The notes beneath the pieces are model-generated. The model saw only the letters and a list, made by a program, of their open reading frames with translations. It had not been told where the DNA came from and ran no database searches. Below, piece by piece: positions 1-8,639 of a stretch of 64,000 nt of DNA. Within the stretch, counting starts at the first letter, position 1; the number at the start of each line of letters is the position of its first letter. Origin of the DNA: Alcanivoracaceae bacterium (lineage in GTDB: Bacteria > Pseudomonadota > Gammaproteobacteria > Pseudomonadales > Alcanivoracaceae); contig JAGLCJ010000009.1 of NCBI GenBank assembly GCA_023146255.1, forward strand, positions 1 to 64,000. Reading direction: 5' to 3'. The translations under genes and the position numbers were made by a program.

Positions 1-404
1 TCATGGCCAGACGTTATTGGCCGCGAGCCATCTTGTATGCTACTACTGGGATCTACAGTTGACGAAGCGCCAACCAAATCTCGTCCCTCTACTTCCGACT
101 TTTTGAGGCTAGCATCATAGGCCGCTCTTAGCAATGAAAGCCTAACTTTGTCTCGCAGTCTTTTATGCTTTACGTCCATTCGCTCATTCCCGAGCGAGGC
201 AAGAGAATAATAGCCTTTTCTTACCTGCACTACGTATCCAAGGCCTTCAAGCTCTATAAATCGTGATTGAATACTATCGTCAAGCGGCCAATGCTTAACA
301 TCAGGAAACGTGATTTTGAGAAAGTCAAAAACCTCGCTCTGTGATGCAGGCTGCACACAGCCAAGGGCTATCAGAAGCAGATCTCCGTTGAATGTATTTC
401 TCAT
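1..404 (-). CDS. Partial winged-helix-like protein, last visible gene of the restriction operon
   Basis: An open frame starts with ATG at 404 and runs leftward off the window with no stop, giving about 134 visible codons. The N-terminal 65 residues alternate helical segments (SQSEVFDFLK, DSIQSRFIELEGLGYV) and end in a short hairpin-like VVQVRKGYYSLASLG. That is the layout of a winged helix in which a final RKGYY strand follows a recognition helix. The rest is charged, then Ser-rich. It starts 3 nt after the stop of the preceding effector-like gene, so it is almost certainly co-transcribed with it. Composition is AT-rich, like that neighbour and unlike res. I do not recognise a family. A DNA-binding role is an inference from the fold pattern only. 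Confidence 0.7.
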   Translation of the reverse strand, partial: MRNTFNGDLLLIALGCVQPASQSEVFDFLKITFPDVKHWPLDDSIQSRFIELEGLGYVVQVRKGYYSLASLGNERMDVKHKRLRDKVRLSLLRAAYDASLKKSEVEGRDLVGASSTVDPSSSIQDGSRPITSGH

Positions 405-407
405 GCT

Positions 408-980
408 CTACGCCCTAGAAGGCCGGCCTCTTTTGTGAGTAAACCAGACTGCACGCCTCCGCATGAGCCTTTCAATTATCGGCAACGTATCAAAAGCCTC
501 AAAGTCATCAAAAAAGACCTTCCCGCCCATCAAATCAACTGCTGCGGCAGGCCCTTCAATGAAGTAGCTTTTCTCACCTTTATGCCTTCCATTTACAAGA
601 AGTAAGAAATCATGATTCCTCGGTTCATCAGCGTAAAATGTATACGAAAATAATCCGAGCTCACAGAATGACCCGACGCTGTCCGCAATCAAAACGACTG
701 CGGATGCCTCTGCATTAACATATTGCAGCTCATTTTCATGAGCCATTCCGGAAAACCTGGCCCTAAGATCTTCCAAGCCATCGTCCTCACCCAGGACAAC
801 TTCAAAGTCATGATTTTCTAGCTCATCTATTAATCTCTGCCTCAGAATGGCGCTTGGCTTAATCTCTGGCCCAACAATCGACGGTCCGCACAAGAAAATT
901 ACGAAACGATTCTCCGAGAAAAGTCCTTCCAGACTTTCGCGAAACCTTGCAACCGATGGCTTTTTGGATTCCACACTCAT
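408..980 (-). CDS. Rossmann-like effector, nucleoside deoxyribosyltransferase / retron-effector type
   Basis: A 190-aa protein. Near residue 30 a hydrophobic strand leads into CGPS, then a helix, then the strand FEVVLGED (about 61-68), then NAEASAVVLI followed by DSVGSFCELG (about 100-109). This strand-CGP and DS-x-GS-x-x-ELG layout is that of the nucleoside 2-deoxyribosyltransferase/SLOG/TIR-like superfamily, where the Glu of the E-L-G turn is often catalytic. From memory it also resembles the retron St85-type effector family (ESPGS-x-x-ELG). No membrane segment or second domain is present. The likely start is the ATG at 980, 2 nt after the mod stop; a TTG at 986 overlaps mod. It lies between mod and a winged-helix-like gene with almost no spacing. 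The segment 601-660 has only 22 G+C of 60 bases. An NAD- or nucleotide-directed toxin is plausible; enzymatic function is inferred. Confidence 0.65.
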   Translation of the reverse strand: MSVESKKPSVARFRESLEGLFSENRFVIFLCGPSIVGPEIKPSAILRQRLIDELENHDFEVVLGEDDGLEDLRARFSGMAHENELQYVNAEASAVVLIADSVGSFCELGLFSYTFYADEPRNHDFLLLVNGRHKGEKSYFIEGPAAAVDLMGGKVFFDDFEAFDTLPIIERLMRRRAVWFTHKRGRPSRA

Positions 981-982
981 AC

Positions 983-3889
983 TCAAGCCCTAAAGACCTT
1001 CATTACCTCATCGCCAAGGTGATTAATCACCTTCACTGCGATGCGCCCTGATTTGGGTCTATCAAAAGGTCGCGAAATATCGCTATTCAATGTCGCCCAG
1101 GCCTCTTCGTTAATCTCAGCCTTGAGAGTGGTTTTCAGGGATTTGTATGGATCGCCGGCACCGAGGAAATAGGCGTGACGGACGAAGAAGGATTCTTCGT
1201 TGTAGTCGGTATCGATAAACCAGCAGGCAATGCCGTCGGCATTGTCGCTACGGACCTCGCCGGTGTTGGGGTGGAATACATCCACGCCATTGACCTTAAC
1301 CTGGATCTGGTCGTGCTCTTCTCCATTTTTGGGGGCTTCAAGAATGTCGATATCAGGCTCGCCGAAGATCACGAACAGGTTGCCCTTACCGGTGTTCTTC
1401 AGGTCATCGGCCATGTGCAGGTCTGCGTTCATACGCGCTTTAAGCACAGGAATCCGACCAAGCTTGTCGAACTCACTGGAATGCGCGTCGTAGTTGAAGG
1501 CACACGTAATCAGCACGTCGAAGTCTGCATCTCCGGCTTCGCGGGCGGCGGCCACCAGATCGGGGCGCGCAACGGTGCCGAATTCCGGGCCGATAAAAAT
1601 GGCCGCTCTGCGTTCCTTGCCGGCCTCTTCCCCGCCCTCAAAGTAACGCCCCTCGGCACAGACAAGTTCTCCTGGCCAGGGGGTGAGCGCGGTGAAGTTG
1701 ATTTTGTCGGCCTTGTGCGCCTGTTGCACTCCAGCGGTTTTCAGGTTCTCCAGAATGATCTGGACAAAATCACGCTCATCGCCATAACCGCCGGCATTTT
1801 CACCAACTGCTGGGTCGATCAACTCATCGTTCTCATCGACGCCCAGCACACGGTGGGGAGAGAGACTTTCTACGGTAAATGGCCCTGCTACACGAACTTT
1901 CTTTTTATCCTCGTAGGGCTTGTCGTAGAGATATTCATAATCAGCCTTGGCGGCGATAGAGGCATCAATTTCCTGCTGTCTGGCAATACGCTGCTTCCAC
2001 CAGTCGCCGTGAAGCTTTTTTGTGGTATCGTTCCATTTTCCATCGGCTTCGCGGGGGATTTCCCATTCCTGCCAGTTCTTGCCCAGCGCCTCGTTGAGTT
2101 GTTGAAGCAGTGGTTCCAGAGTTTTCTGGAACTTGTCCCAGGTCACGTCGATCTCAGTGTTGTTGGCAATGGATTTGAGGGTGATGTGCGGCACCCGCTC
2201 ATAGACAAAACCGTGGGAGAGCTTGCCGGCTGTAGGTTGGCTGGAGGGTGCGCTGCAGGTAATCTCTGCCTCTTTCATCTGGCCCTCGCGGCTGTCGGCC
2301 AGCAAGTAATAGGGATAGCGCGCGCCCATGATGCGGGCGCGAGCCAGTGCCAGGGATACGCGGGATGTGTCGATGGTGATCCAGCGGCGGGCCCATTGTT
2401 CGGCTACAATTGCGGTTGTACCCGACCCACAGGTGGGGTCGAGGACGAGATCTCCCGGGTCGGTAGCCATCAGCACGCATCGCTCTACTGCGGATAGCGC
2501 TGTTTGAACTACATAAGTCTTTGGGCCACCAAACTGATTCTGTCCCAGCGTATCACTCCAAACATCTGTCAATTCAAAAACCGGGTAGTCGTCGAGAAAC
2601 CTGATATAGCCTAGATTATTTCCAGAACTAGCCTCAACGCGATTAGCCTTGAGCAATCGCTCAAATCCCACTTCATTGGTTTTCCAACGAACAGTTGCAG
2701 AAGGCTTGATCACGCGCCCCTCATAGCTCACCCCGAACCATGAAGCTGCGCCTTCACCCTTCTCACGACCGATACTCTGGCTCGTTAGGTTGTCTCTAAA
2801 ATAAACCCTAGCACCCTTAGGAAGGCATGTTGGGTCCTCAATTTCACCCTTAGTCATTGCCCTTCGTGAAAGGTCGGAACTTTGTAGGCTCTTGTAACCT
2901 GTTCCGCCTTTCTGACCTGGCGCCTTTTTCAAGAGAAACTTCCGATACTTCACAGATTGCTTACGTTTTGCATACCAAAGAATCGAATCAAACGTTGGCC
3001 CTAGAAAATCACCAGTTGAACTAGATGTTTTGGAAAAAACAATAGTGCTGACGATGTTTTCCTCCCCAAAAATCTCATCCATAACCGCGCGCACCCGGTG
3101 CACATTTTCACTCCCAATTTGTACAAATATGGAACCGGAATCAGCCAATAAATCCCGTGCCACGGCAAGCCGATCACGCAGATAGGTAAGATAACTGTGA
3201 ATCCCATCGCGCCAGGTATCACGAAAGGCTTTCACTTGTTCCGGCTCGCGAGTGATATGATCAGCGTTGCCATCTTTTACGTCGCGACTGGTAGTTGACC
3301 ACTGAAAATTAGAATTAAACTTGATCCCATAGGGTGGATCAAAGTAAATGCACTGCACCTTGCCACGCAGCCCTTCCCGCTCAGCCAGTGACGCCATTAC
3401 CTGCAAGCTATCCCCAAGAATCATTCGATTAGTCCAGTGGGCATCGTGCTGGTAGAACTCGGTTTTGGCAGCGTCATTGGCCAGGCCATTGAAATCGGCA
3501 AACAGATCTACCATGGCGCCAGCCTGTTGGGCAGCATCGGCCTGCTGGGCAGCTTCGGTGCGCCGACGCAGATCGTCGATCAACACCTTGGGGTGCACTT
3601 TTTCCTGAATGTAGAGTGGCGGTGCATGCACCACCAGATCTGACCAGTCCTGCTGGTCTTTACCTCGCCAGACGAGCTGAGGGTCCAGATCACGATTGCG
3701 ATTTTCTTTTTCGCTGGCCAATGGGTCCTGCTCTCCCTCGCTGCTGCCACGGGGATAACGCACTTTGACTGGCGCCTGATCATCCTTTTTCATCACCGAT
3801 TGATACTCGGCGGTGGGGATGTTCTTGCGCGTTGCCTCATCGTGGGTGATGGCTTCGACTGATATCGGGGCTTTGGGCTTCTTGGCCAT
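983..3889 (-). CDS. mod: Type III restriction-modification methyltransferase subunit, long form
   Basis: A 968-aa adenine-specific DNA methyltransferase. The beta-class motif order is visible: catalytic DPPY at residues 184-187 first, and the SAM-binding DPTCGSGTT at 484-492 second. The segment between them (about 290-480) is where type III enzymes carry the target recognition domain. Mod specifies the recognition site and pairs with Res. The classical family is about 600-680 aa; here roughly 460 residues follow motif I, a long C-terminal extension with no motif I recognise. The TRD-coding DNA is far more AT-rich than the flanks: 3001-3060 has 20 G+C of 60, while 1501-1560 has 38 of 60, as expected for an exchanged specificity module. 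ATG at 3889 follows the res stop by one base (TAA-C-ATG). The 3' end abuts the effector-like gene. Confidence 0.9.
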   Translation of the reverse strand: MAKKPKAPISVEAITHDEATRKNIPTAEYQSVMKKDDQAPVKVRYPRGSSEGEQDPLASEKENRNRDLDPQLVWRGKDQQDWSDLVVHAPPLYIQEKVHPKVLIDDLRRRTEAAQQADAAQQAGAMVDLFADFNGLANDAAKTEFYQHDAHWTNRMILGDSLQVMASLAEREGLRGKVQCIYFDPPYGIKFNSNFQWSTTSRDVKDGNADHITREPEQVKAFRDTWRDGIHSYLTYLRDRLAVARDLLADSGSIFVQIGSENVHRVRAVMDEIFGEENIVSTIVFSKTSSSTGDFLGPTFDSILWYAKRKQSVKYRKFLLKKAPGQKGGTGYKSLQSSDLSRRAMTKGEIEDPTCLPKGARVYFRDNLTSQSIGREKGEGAASWFGVSYEGRVIKPSATVRWKTNEVGFERLLKANRVEASSGNNLGYIRFLDDYPVFELTDVWSDTLGQNQFGGPKTYVVQTALSAVERCVLMATDPGDLVLDPTCGSGTTAIVAEQWARRWITIDTSRVSLALARARIMGARYPYYLLADSREGQMKEAEITCSAPSSQPTAGKLSHGFVYERVPHITLKSIANNTEIDVTWDKFQKTLEPLLQQLNEALGKNWQEWEIPREADGKWNDTTKKLHGDWWKQRIARQQEIDASIAAKADYEYLYDKPYEDKKKVRVAGPFTVESLSPHRVLGVDENDELIDPAVGENAGGYGDERDFVQIILENLKTAGVQQAHKADKINFTALTPWPGELVCAEGRYFEGGEEAGKERRAAIFIGPEFGTVARPDLVAAAREAGDADFDVLITCAFNYDAHSSEFDKLGRIPVLKARMNADLHMADDLKNTGKGNLFVIFGEPDIDILEAPKNGEEHDQIQVKVNGVDVFHPNTGEVRSDNADGIACWFIDTDYNEESFFVRHAYFLGAGDPYKSLKTTLKAEINEEAWATLNSDISRPFDRPKSGRIAVKVINHLGDEVMKVFRA

Positions 3890-3890
3890 G

Positions 3891-6800
3891 TTACTTATCC
3901 TGCTTGCTTGATGCCGCCGCAGCGACGTCGATCATTTTATTAAATTCGGCCTCAACCTTGTCGGCGAAGTCGTCCTGCATCTGGAATACGTCAGTAAACT
4001 CGGCGAACGCCCAGCGACCGTAGTGCTTGAGGTTATTTACCCCCGGCACCCAGTAGGTATCCATGGTGGACTTTTTCTCTTTGGCGTCTTCACCACGATA
4101 GCCCTTGATTTCCACAATAAGATTCAGGGGATCATCTTCACCCCGGCCATCATTAATCTGTACGATGAAGTCTGGCCGGTACTTACGGGTTTCAGAAGCG
4201 TATCGGTAAGGCACTTCCAGCCCCAGATTGTGGTTTTTCACATAAGCCAACACTTTTGAATTGGCTTCTGCCACACGGCAGAATTCAGCCTCCCAGTCAC
4301 TATCGAGAATCACCCAATTAAGCTGGCATCGACGACTATCCGTTTCATACCGGTCAGTTTTGGATGTGGTGAAGTTAACATGCACTGTAGATCCACCGGG
4401 GTTGTAAGGATCAAGCAGCGCTTTGATCGGACGCCTGCCCTGCTCCGCGCGGGTGATGGCGGCGGTGATGCGATCACAGGCTACGTCTGCCAAGGCCTGA
4501 TACATCAGCAAGCCGGGGTAGGTGTCACCTTTACAGACGAGGCAGGTATCCAGCCACTCCTTGGTGATGCGCTTGAGCTGGCCGAAGAGATGCAATTTAG
4601 GTTCTTCACCCGGGTCTCGCCATTTGGTGTACAGCAAGCGCTGAGTCAGATGAAACAACAAAGTGGAGTGACGCAGGTCGCGGATATGCTCCAGACTCAG
4701 ATCCACTGCCTCACCAATGATGCCGGAGTTCTTGGTTATGGAGGGCCCGACAATGGCGGGGGTTAGCTCAAACACGGAATCTTCGTTGAATTTCGCCGTG
4801 AGGCGCTCTTCAGGTAGCTCGACCCGATATCCGGCAACACGGGGAAACTGAATCTCCAGCGCTTCACGTTCCGGCAAAACGGCCTTTACCTGCACTGTTT
4901 CTCGTGGTGGCTGAGGTGGAGCGATTACTGGTTTGGCAGTGAAATCAAAGGGAATGCCGAGCACATCTGCATACTCCACATTAAACAAACCCCCCTCATT
5001 CAACTCATAGGACTGTCGACGCAAAGCACGACCAATGACCTGTTCGCAGAGCAGCTGAGTACCAAAGGCACGCACGCCCAAGACATGGGTGACTGTATTT
5101 GCATCCCATCCTTCAGTGAGCATGGAGACCGACACCACACAGCGAATGGACTCGCCCAGCTGCCCCTGCTTGCCGACAGTATTCATTACCTCCCGGAGCA
5201 GCGTGGCATCATCAATATCCTTTCCTGCACGAATCTGGTTGGCCAAGTCGCCGCCACGCTCCAGCGCCTCTCGCTTGAAACGCTCAATCTCATCACCAGC
5301 AATCTCACGGAAATTCTTATCCAGCGCCTCACCGGACTCCAGCTGCTCACTGTCGATAAGCAGCGTATTGGGACGAGCCAAAGGGTTGCCGTGCTCGTCA
5401 TAGTTACGGAACAGTTCCAGGCGGCCATTCTCTACATTTGACGAGCCATCTTCATTCTCGCGTACAAACCCGGAAATATAGTCGTACACCAGTTTGGACG
5501 TTGCAGTGTTATTGCACACCACGATAAAACAAGGTGGCACTTTAATGCCGGCCTGTTTCCACAGCTGGTAAGTCTTCTCGTAATGACCATAGAGCGCCTG
5601 CAAAGCGGTTTGCAGCTCTACCGGGATACTCAAGGGGTCGAGGGCTGCACTTTGGCCTCGCCCTTTTTTTGGCATTTTCTTGCCAATATGCTTCCACAGC
5701 TCCCGGAACATGGGCATTTCGTTGCCGGGTATGTTTTCGGCAACCGGCACACGGGGCAGTTTAACAATGCCACATTCGATGGCGTCCATCAGCGAGAAGT
5801 CGCTCATGGTCCAGGGGAACAAAGTGCCCTCCAGATAGCCGGAGCCACTGAGGAAGAAGGGCGTGGCAGACAAGTCAAATACGCGGCTTACGCCGAGTTT
5901 GCGGTTGACGGCTTCCAAACCGCTGATCCACAGGCGGGCGGCCTCTTTGTTTTTTTCAGCCTCCTTTTTGTCATCACCCTTGAGCGCTTCCTCTTCATCG
6001 CTTTCAGGCTTTTCACGGTAGCAGTGATGGGCTTCGTCATTGATGACAAGGATATTCTTCAGCCCCATCAGCTCCGGCATGACGCGTTGCAGCATCTGCC
6101 CTTCGGTTTCGAGAGTATCAAGCTCCTCACCCCCTCTGCCCTGTAGCAGAAGACGCCCTCCCTTCGACAACTCCATGCGCTCACGCAGCTTGAAGGCATG
6201 GTAGTTAGTGATGACGATTTTGGCCTTACCCAAATCGTCCAGCATATCTGCAGGGACCATCTCGCGGCTTTTATAGTAGCTGTTGGGGTCGTTAGGCATC
6301 AGCACGCGCAGGCGATCGCGAATAGTGATGCCGGGGGCTACCAATACAAAACCGCGAGTGAATTTCTTACTGTTGGGCTTGCGCACCGCATTGATGGTTT
6401 GCCAGGCGATCAGCATGGCCATCACGGTAGTTTTGCCAGCCCCTGTAGCGAGCTTGAGTGCCAGACGCATCAACTCGGGATTGGCTTCGGCATTGGCGTT
6501 TTCCAAATGATCAAGAAATCTCTGACCATTCTTGCCGATCTGCGGGGCGACTTCGGTTAGCCAGATGGCCGTTTCGACGGCTTCTACTTGACAGAAAAAA
6601 GGCCGTATACCGGCAAATTCATGCTGGCGCCAGTGCTGGAGAAGACGTGCGGTTTCCGGGGTAACCCGCCAATCAGCCGGGCTGGGGATACGACGCCACT
6701 TATCAACCTCTTCACGGACGGCATTGATAACAGCGGTGTGGTACTGCTGCTTCTCGGAAGACAGCCCCAGGCCTTCATCAAACGACATGGAGGCCTGCTC

Positions 6801-6971
6801 TGCAGCCCCCTTACGTTTCTTCGGCTTGGGGATAGGGGTAATAAACTCCGCCCTGCGGCGCCTGTCGACTACCTGCTGGGTAGGCTGGCCGGTTTTATCC
6901 AGTTCCCAATGCCGCGCGGGATACTCATAGGGAGAGTTCAATATCGGCTTTTCAAAGAAAGCGTCCGTCAT
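3891..6971 (-). CDS. res: Type III restriction endonuclease subunit, DEAH helicase plus PD-(D/E)XK nuclease
   Basis: A 1026-aa superfamily 2 helicase/translocase with nuclease. Motif I is ATGAGKTT at residues 175-182, motif II is DEAH at 312-315, motif III is SATPF near 369-373, and motifs V and VI lie around LTEGWDANTVTHVLGVRAFG and QVIGRALRR. Near the C terminus RPDFIV is followed about 15-20 residues later by VEIKGYRG, a PD-(D/E)XK active site. In type III systems Res needs Mod for site recognition and cuts after ATP-dependent communication between head-to-head sites. It is the promoter-proximal gene of the operon, 1 nt upstream of mod. All catalytic motifs look intact, so the system is probably active. 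Confidence 0.93.
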   Translation of the reverse strand: MTDAFFEKPILNSPYEYPARHWELDKTGQPTQQVVDRRRRAEFITPIPKPKKRKGAAEQASMSFDEGLGLSSEKQQYHTAVINAVREEVDKWRRIPSPADWRVTPETARLLQHWRQHEFAGIRPFFCQVEAVETAIWLTEVAPQIGKNGQRFLDHLENANAEANPELMRLALKLATGAGKTTVMAMLIAWQTINAVRKPNSKKFTRGFVLVAPGITIRDRLRVLMPNDPNSYYKSREMVPADMLDDLGKAKIVITNYHAFKLRERMELSKGGRLLLQGRGGEELDTLETEGQMLQRVMPELMGLKNILVINDEAHHCYREKPESDEEEALKGDDKKEAEKNKEAARLWISGLEAVNRKLGVSRVFDLSATPFFLSGSGYLEGTLFPWTMSDFSLMDAIECGIVKLPRVPVAENIPGNEMPMFRELWKHIGKKMPKKGRGQSAALDPLSIPVELQTALQALYGHYEKTYQLWKQAGIKVPPCFIVVCNNTATSKLVYDYISGFVRENEDGSSNVENGRLELFRNYDEHGNPLARPNTLLIDSEQLESGEALDKNFREIAGDEIERFKREALERGGDLANQIRAGKDIDDATLLREVMNTVGKQGQLGESIRCVVSVSMLTEGWDANTVTHVLGVRAFGTQLLCEQVIGRALRRQSYELNEGGLFNVEYADVLGIPFDFTAKPVIAPPQPPRETVQVKAVLPEREALEIQFPRVAGYRVELPEERLTAKFNEDSVFELTPAIVGPSITKNSGIIGEAVDLSLEHIRDLRHSTLLFHLTQRLLYTKWRDPGEEPKLHLFGQLKRITKEWLDTCLVCKGDTYPGLLMYQALADVACDRITAAITRAEQGRRPIKALLDPYNPGGSTVHVNFTTSKTDRYETDSRRCQLNWVILDSDWEAEFCRVAEANSKVLAYVKNHNLGLEVPYRYASETRKYRPDFIVQINDGRGEDDPLNLIVEIKGYRGEDAKEKKSTMDTYWVPGVNNLKHYGRWAFAEFTDVFQMQDDFADKVEAEFNKMIDVAAAASSKQDK

Positions 6972-7213
6972 CTTCTTATTCTTCCTGTTTACTGATCATG
7001 CCAATACCCGGGGCTCGGGGTCTCGCAAGACCAAACTGCCTGAAGTGGGCGCAGAGATTGCCGCATGAGGACACGCTCCCTGTATGGCTCTGGATGCGGC
7101 GCGAGTCTGGCCACCATCCCCGGACATCCTTAACCGAGCAAAACCAGCATCTTACGTAATAAATTCATCGTAGGACAATTGCCAGTTTTGCGTCCTCCCG
7201 AGAATTGTCCGAA
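6972..7213. promoter_or_regulatory. Leader of the restriction operon with inverted repeats
   Basis: This 242-bp gap upstream of res holds an 8-bp inverted repeat, GGACAATT at 7173-7180 and AATTGTCC at 7203-7210, and a small hairpin GGTCT-CGCA-AGACC at 7018-7031. Reading the minus strand, TTGTCC (inside the left arm) lies 18 bp from TAAGAT and could serve as -35/-10 for res. The match is approximate and the promoter is a guess. No coding potential was seen. Confidence 0.3.
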
Positions 7214-7621
7214 TCATGGCTCAGGTGACTGCGTGAGCCCGACCCTACTATCTGAGTCATCCCGACCGAATAGCGGATAGAGCTGCTCCGAATAGGGAAA
7301 CTTCATGTGCAGCATATAGGCCAGCTGGTTGGCCAGCCGACGGCGCAGCCTGTAAAGCTTGCGGGAACAAAGAACCAGATCCCTGTTGCGGAGCGCTGGC
7401 ACCGCGTCATCCAGCATAGCTTTGACCTGCTCGGCGCCAACTCTAGGCAAAGGGTGCTTTGTCAGGCAGTCATAGGCGTCGTTCATGCCGCGCACGGCTT
7501 CCGCCCGGAAATCTTCACTCAGGCATTCAATCACATAGGACACCTCGTTCTGCATCTGCAGAAGATTCTCTATCTGTGTCCACGCCTGCTCGCCCTCCTC
7601 CTGATCATTAACGTCCGTCAT
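7214..7621 (-). CDS. Hypothetical helical protein beside the restriction operon
   Basis: 135 aa, starting at ATG 7621 with a strong GGGGAGG ribosome-binding site about 6 nt upstream; the GTG two codons earlier lacks one. The product is acidic at the N terminus and predicted to be almost entirely helical, with a basic segment (KLYRLRRRLANQ) near residue 90. No signal peptide, membrane span or known motif. It is divergent from the WYL regulator and upstream of res in the same direction, so it may belong to the defence operon or be regulated by the same operator. I do not recognise its family. Confidence 0.65.
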   Translation of the reverse strand: MTDVNDQEEGEQAWTQIENLLQMQNEVSYVIECLSEDFRAEAVRGMNDAYDCLTKHPLPRVGAEQVKAMLDDAVPALRNRDLVLCSRKLYRLRRRLANQLAYMLHMKFPYSEQLYPLFGRDDSDSRVGLTQSPEP

Positions 7622-7654
7622 ATACACCTCCCCTGTTCAGCTTCCAAACTGCAG

Positions 7655-7721
7655 CTTTACTGAGATCCAGTATATGTATTTAATGGCGACATGCCTTTAC
7701 TGAATACATGTACACGTCGCC
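7655..7721. promoter_or_regulatory. Divergent promoter region with repeated operator-like sequences
   Basis: Between the 135-aa gene and the WYL regulator, the 9-mer CTTTACTGA occurs at 7655-7663 and again at 7695-7703, exactly 40 bp apart. An inverted pair ATGTATT (7674-7680) / AATACAT (7703-7709) and another pair GGCGAC (7685-7690) / GTCGCC (7716-7721) overlap it. WYL regulators of defence islands commonly bind repeats in their own divergent promoter, so this is a candidate operator. Confidence 0.4.
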
Positions 7722-7748
7722 TTTTCAGGCACATCGCAGGATAAACCC

Positions 7749-8639
7749 ATGGCAACACAGACCACTGCCTCTCATGGCTGGCCAACCCGCTGGGATCTGC
7801 TGCTGCGCTATCGCCTGATTGAAGTCATCGGCCTGTGGGAGGGGCGCCTGACCACCAACCACCTGATGCGCGCCTTTGGTATCGGCCGCCAGCAGGCATC
7901 CAAGGACATCAACACCTACTTGGCCGAGCACGGCCCCGGCAACCTGGAGTACGACCGCCATCTGAAGGGCTACCGCCCTACCCCCAGCTTCCGCCCGGTG
8001 TTTACCCGTGGGCTGGCAGATGAGTACTTGCACATGATGCACACCCGGGAGGACCTGGCCTGCTCCTTTGAGAGCCTGGCCGTGCGGGAGTTGAATACAG
8101 AGGTGCTACTGCCGCCAGCAAGGGATCTGAGGCCCGAGATTCTGCGCCCTATCCTTCAGGCTTGCCGAGAAGGGAAACGGGTGGAGATCCAATACGCATC
8201 CCTGACCAACCCCGAACCGGAGTACCGGGTGATCCAGCCGCACACTGTGGTGCACTCCGGCTACCGCTGGCATACCCGGGCTTGGTGCGAGAAAAACGGC
8301 GAGTTTCGTGACTTTGTGTTGAGCCGGATCAGCGATGCGCCCGGCATCACCCTGCCGGCCACTCACAGAGTCGAGCTGGATGAGGCCTGGAATGCTCGGG
8401 CAACCATCATCATTACGCCGGACCCTCGCCTCACCTCCGCCCAACAGACGGTGATTGCCCGAGAATTCGGAATGGCGAATGGTCAGCTGGAGATTCAAAG
8501 CAGAGGAGCGCTGGTGAAGTACGTTCTGTACCAACTCAGGCTGGACTCTCCGACAACACACCGCACACCGGAAGCGCAACAGGTTGTGATCGCGAATCTG
8601 CAGGACCTGGAGAGATGGCAAATATCAGACGCACTCTGA
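7749..8639 (+). CDS. WYL-domain transcriptional regulator, BrxR/CapW type
   Basis: 296 aa. An N-terminal winged helix-turn-helix (about 15-70, including TTNHLMRAFGIGRQQASKDI) is followed by a WYL domain whose core reads IQYAS near residue 150, then GYRWHTRAWCEKNGEFRDF and VLSRI, and a C-terminal WCX-like domain. The RWH-x-RA and FRDFVLSRI strings match my recollection of the BrxR/CapW family, which represses phage-defence operons and is thought to sense a ligand or nucleic-acid signal through the WYL domain. An AGGA ribosome-binding site precedes ATG 7749. It is divergent from the 135-aa gene and the res-mod operon, and its 3' end overlaps the 66-aa gene. Regulation of the neighbouring restriction operon is inferred. 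Confidence 0.85.
   Translation: MATQTTASHGWPTRWDLLLRYRLIEVIGLWEGRLTTNHLMRAFGIGRQQASKDINTYLAEHGPGNLEYDRHLKGYRPTPSFRPVFTRGLADEYLHMMHTREDLACSFESLAVRELNTEVLLPPARDLRPEILRPILQACREGKRVEIQYASLTNPEPEYRVIQPHTVVHSGYRWHTRAWCEKNGEFRDFVLSRISDAPGITLPATHRVELDEAWNARATIIITPDPRLTSAQQTVIAREFGMANGQLEIQSRGALVKYVLYQLRLDSPTTHRTPEAQQVVIANLQDLERWQISDAL

Noticed and set aside
1..404. A retron reverse transcriptase beside the effector-like gene
   Set aside because: No RT motif exists in the window; the partial gene is winged-helix-like. The region further left is unknown.
1175..2497. Long plus-strand frame of 440 codons opposite mod
   Set aside because: It is antisense to an intact methyltransferase; composition-driven open frame in GC-rich DNA without motifs or a ribosome site.
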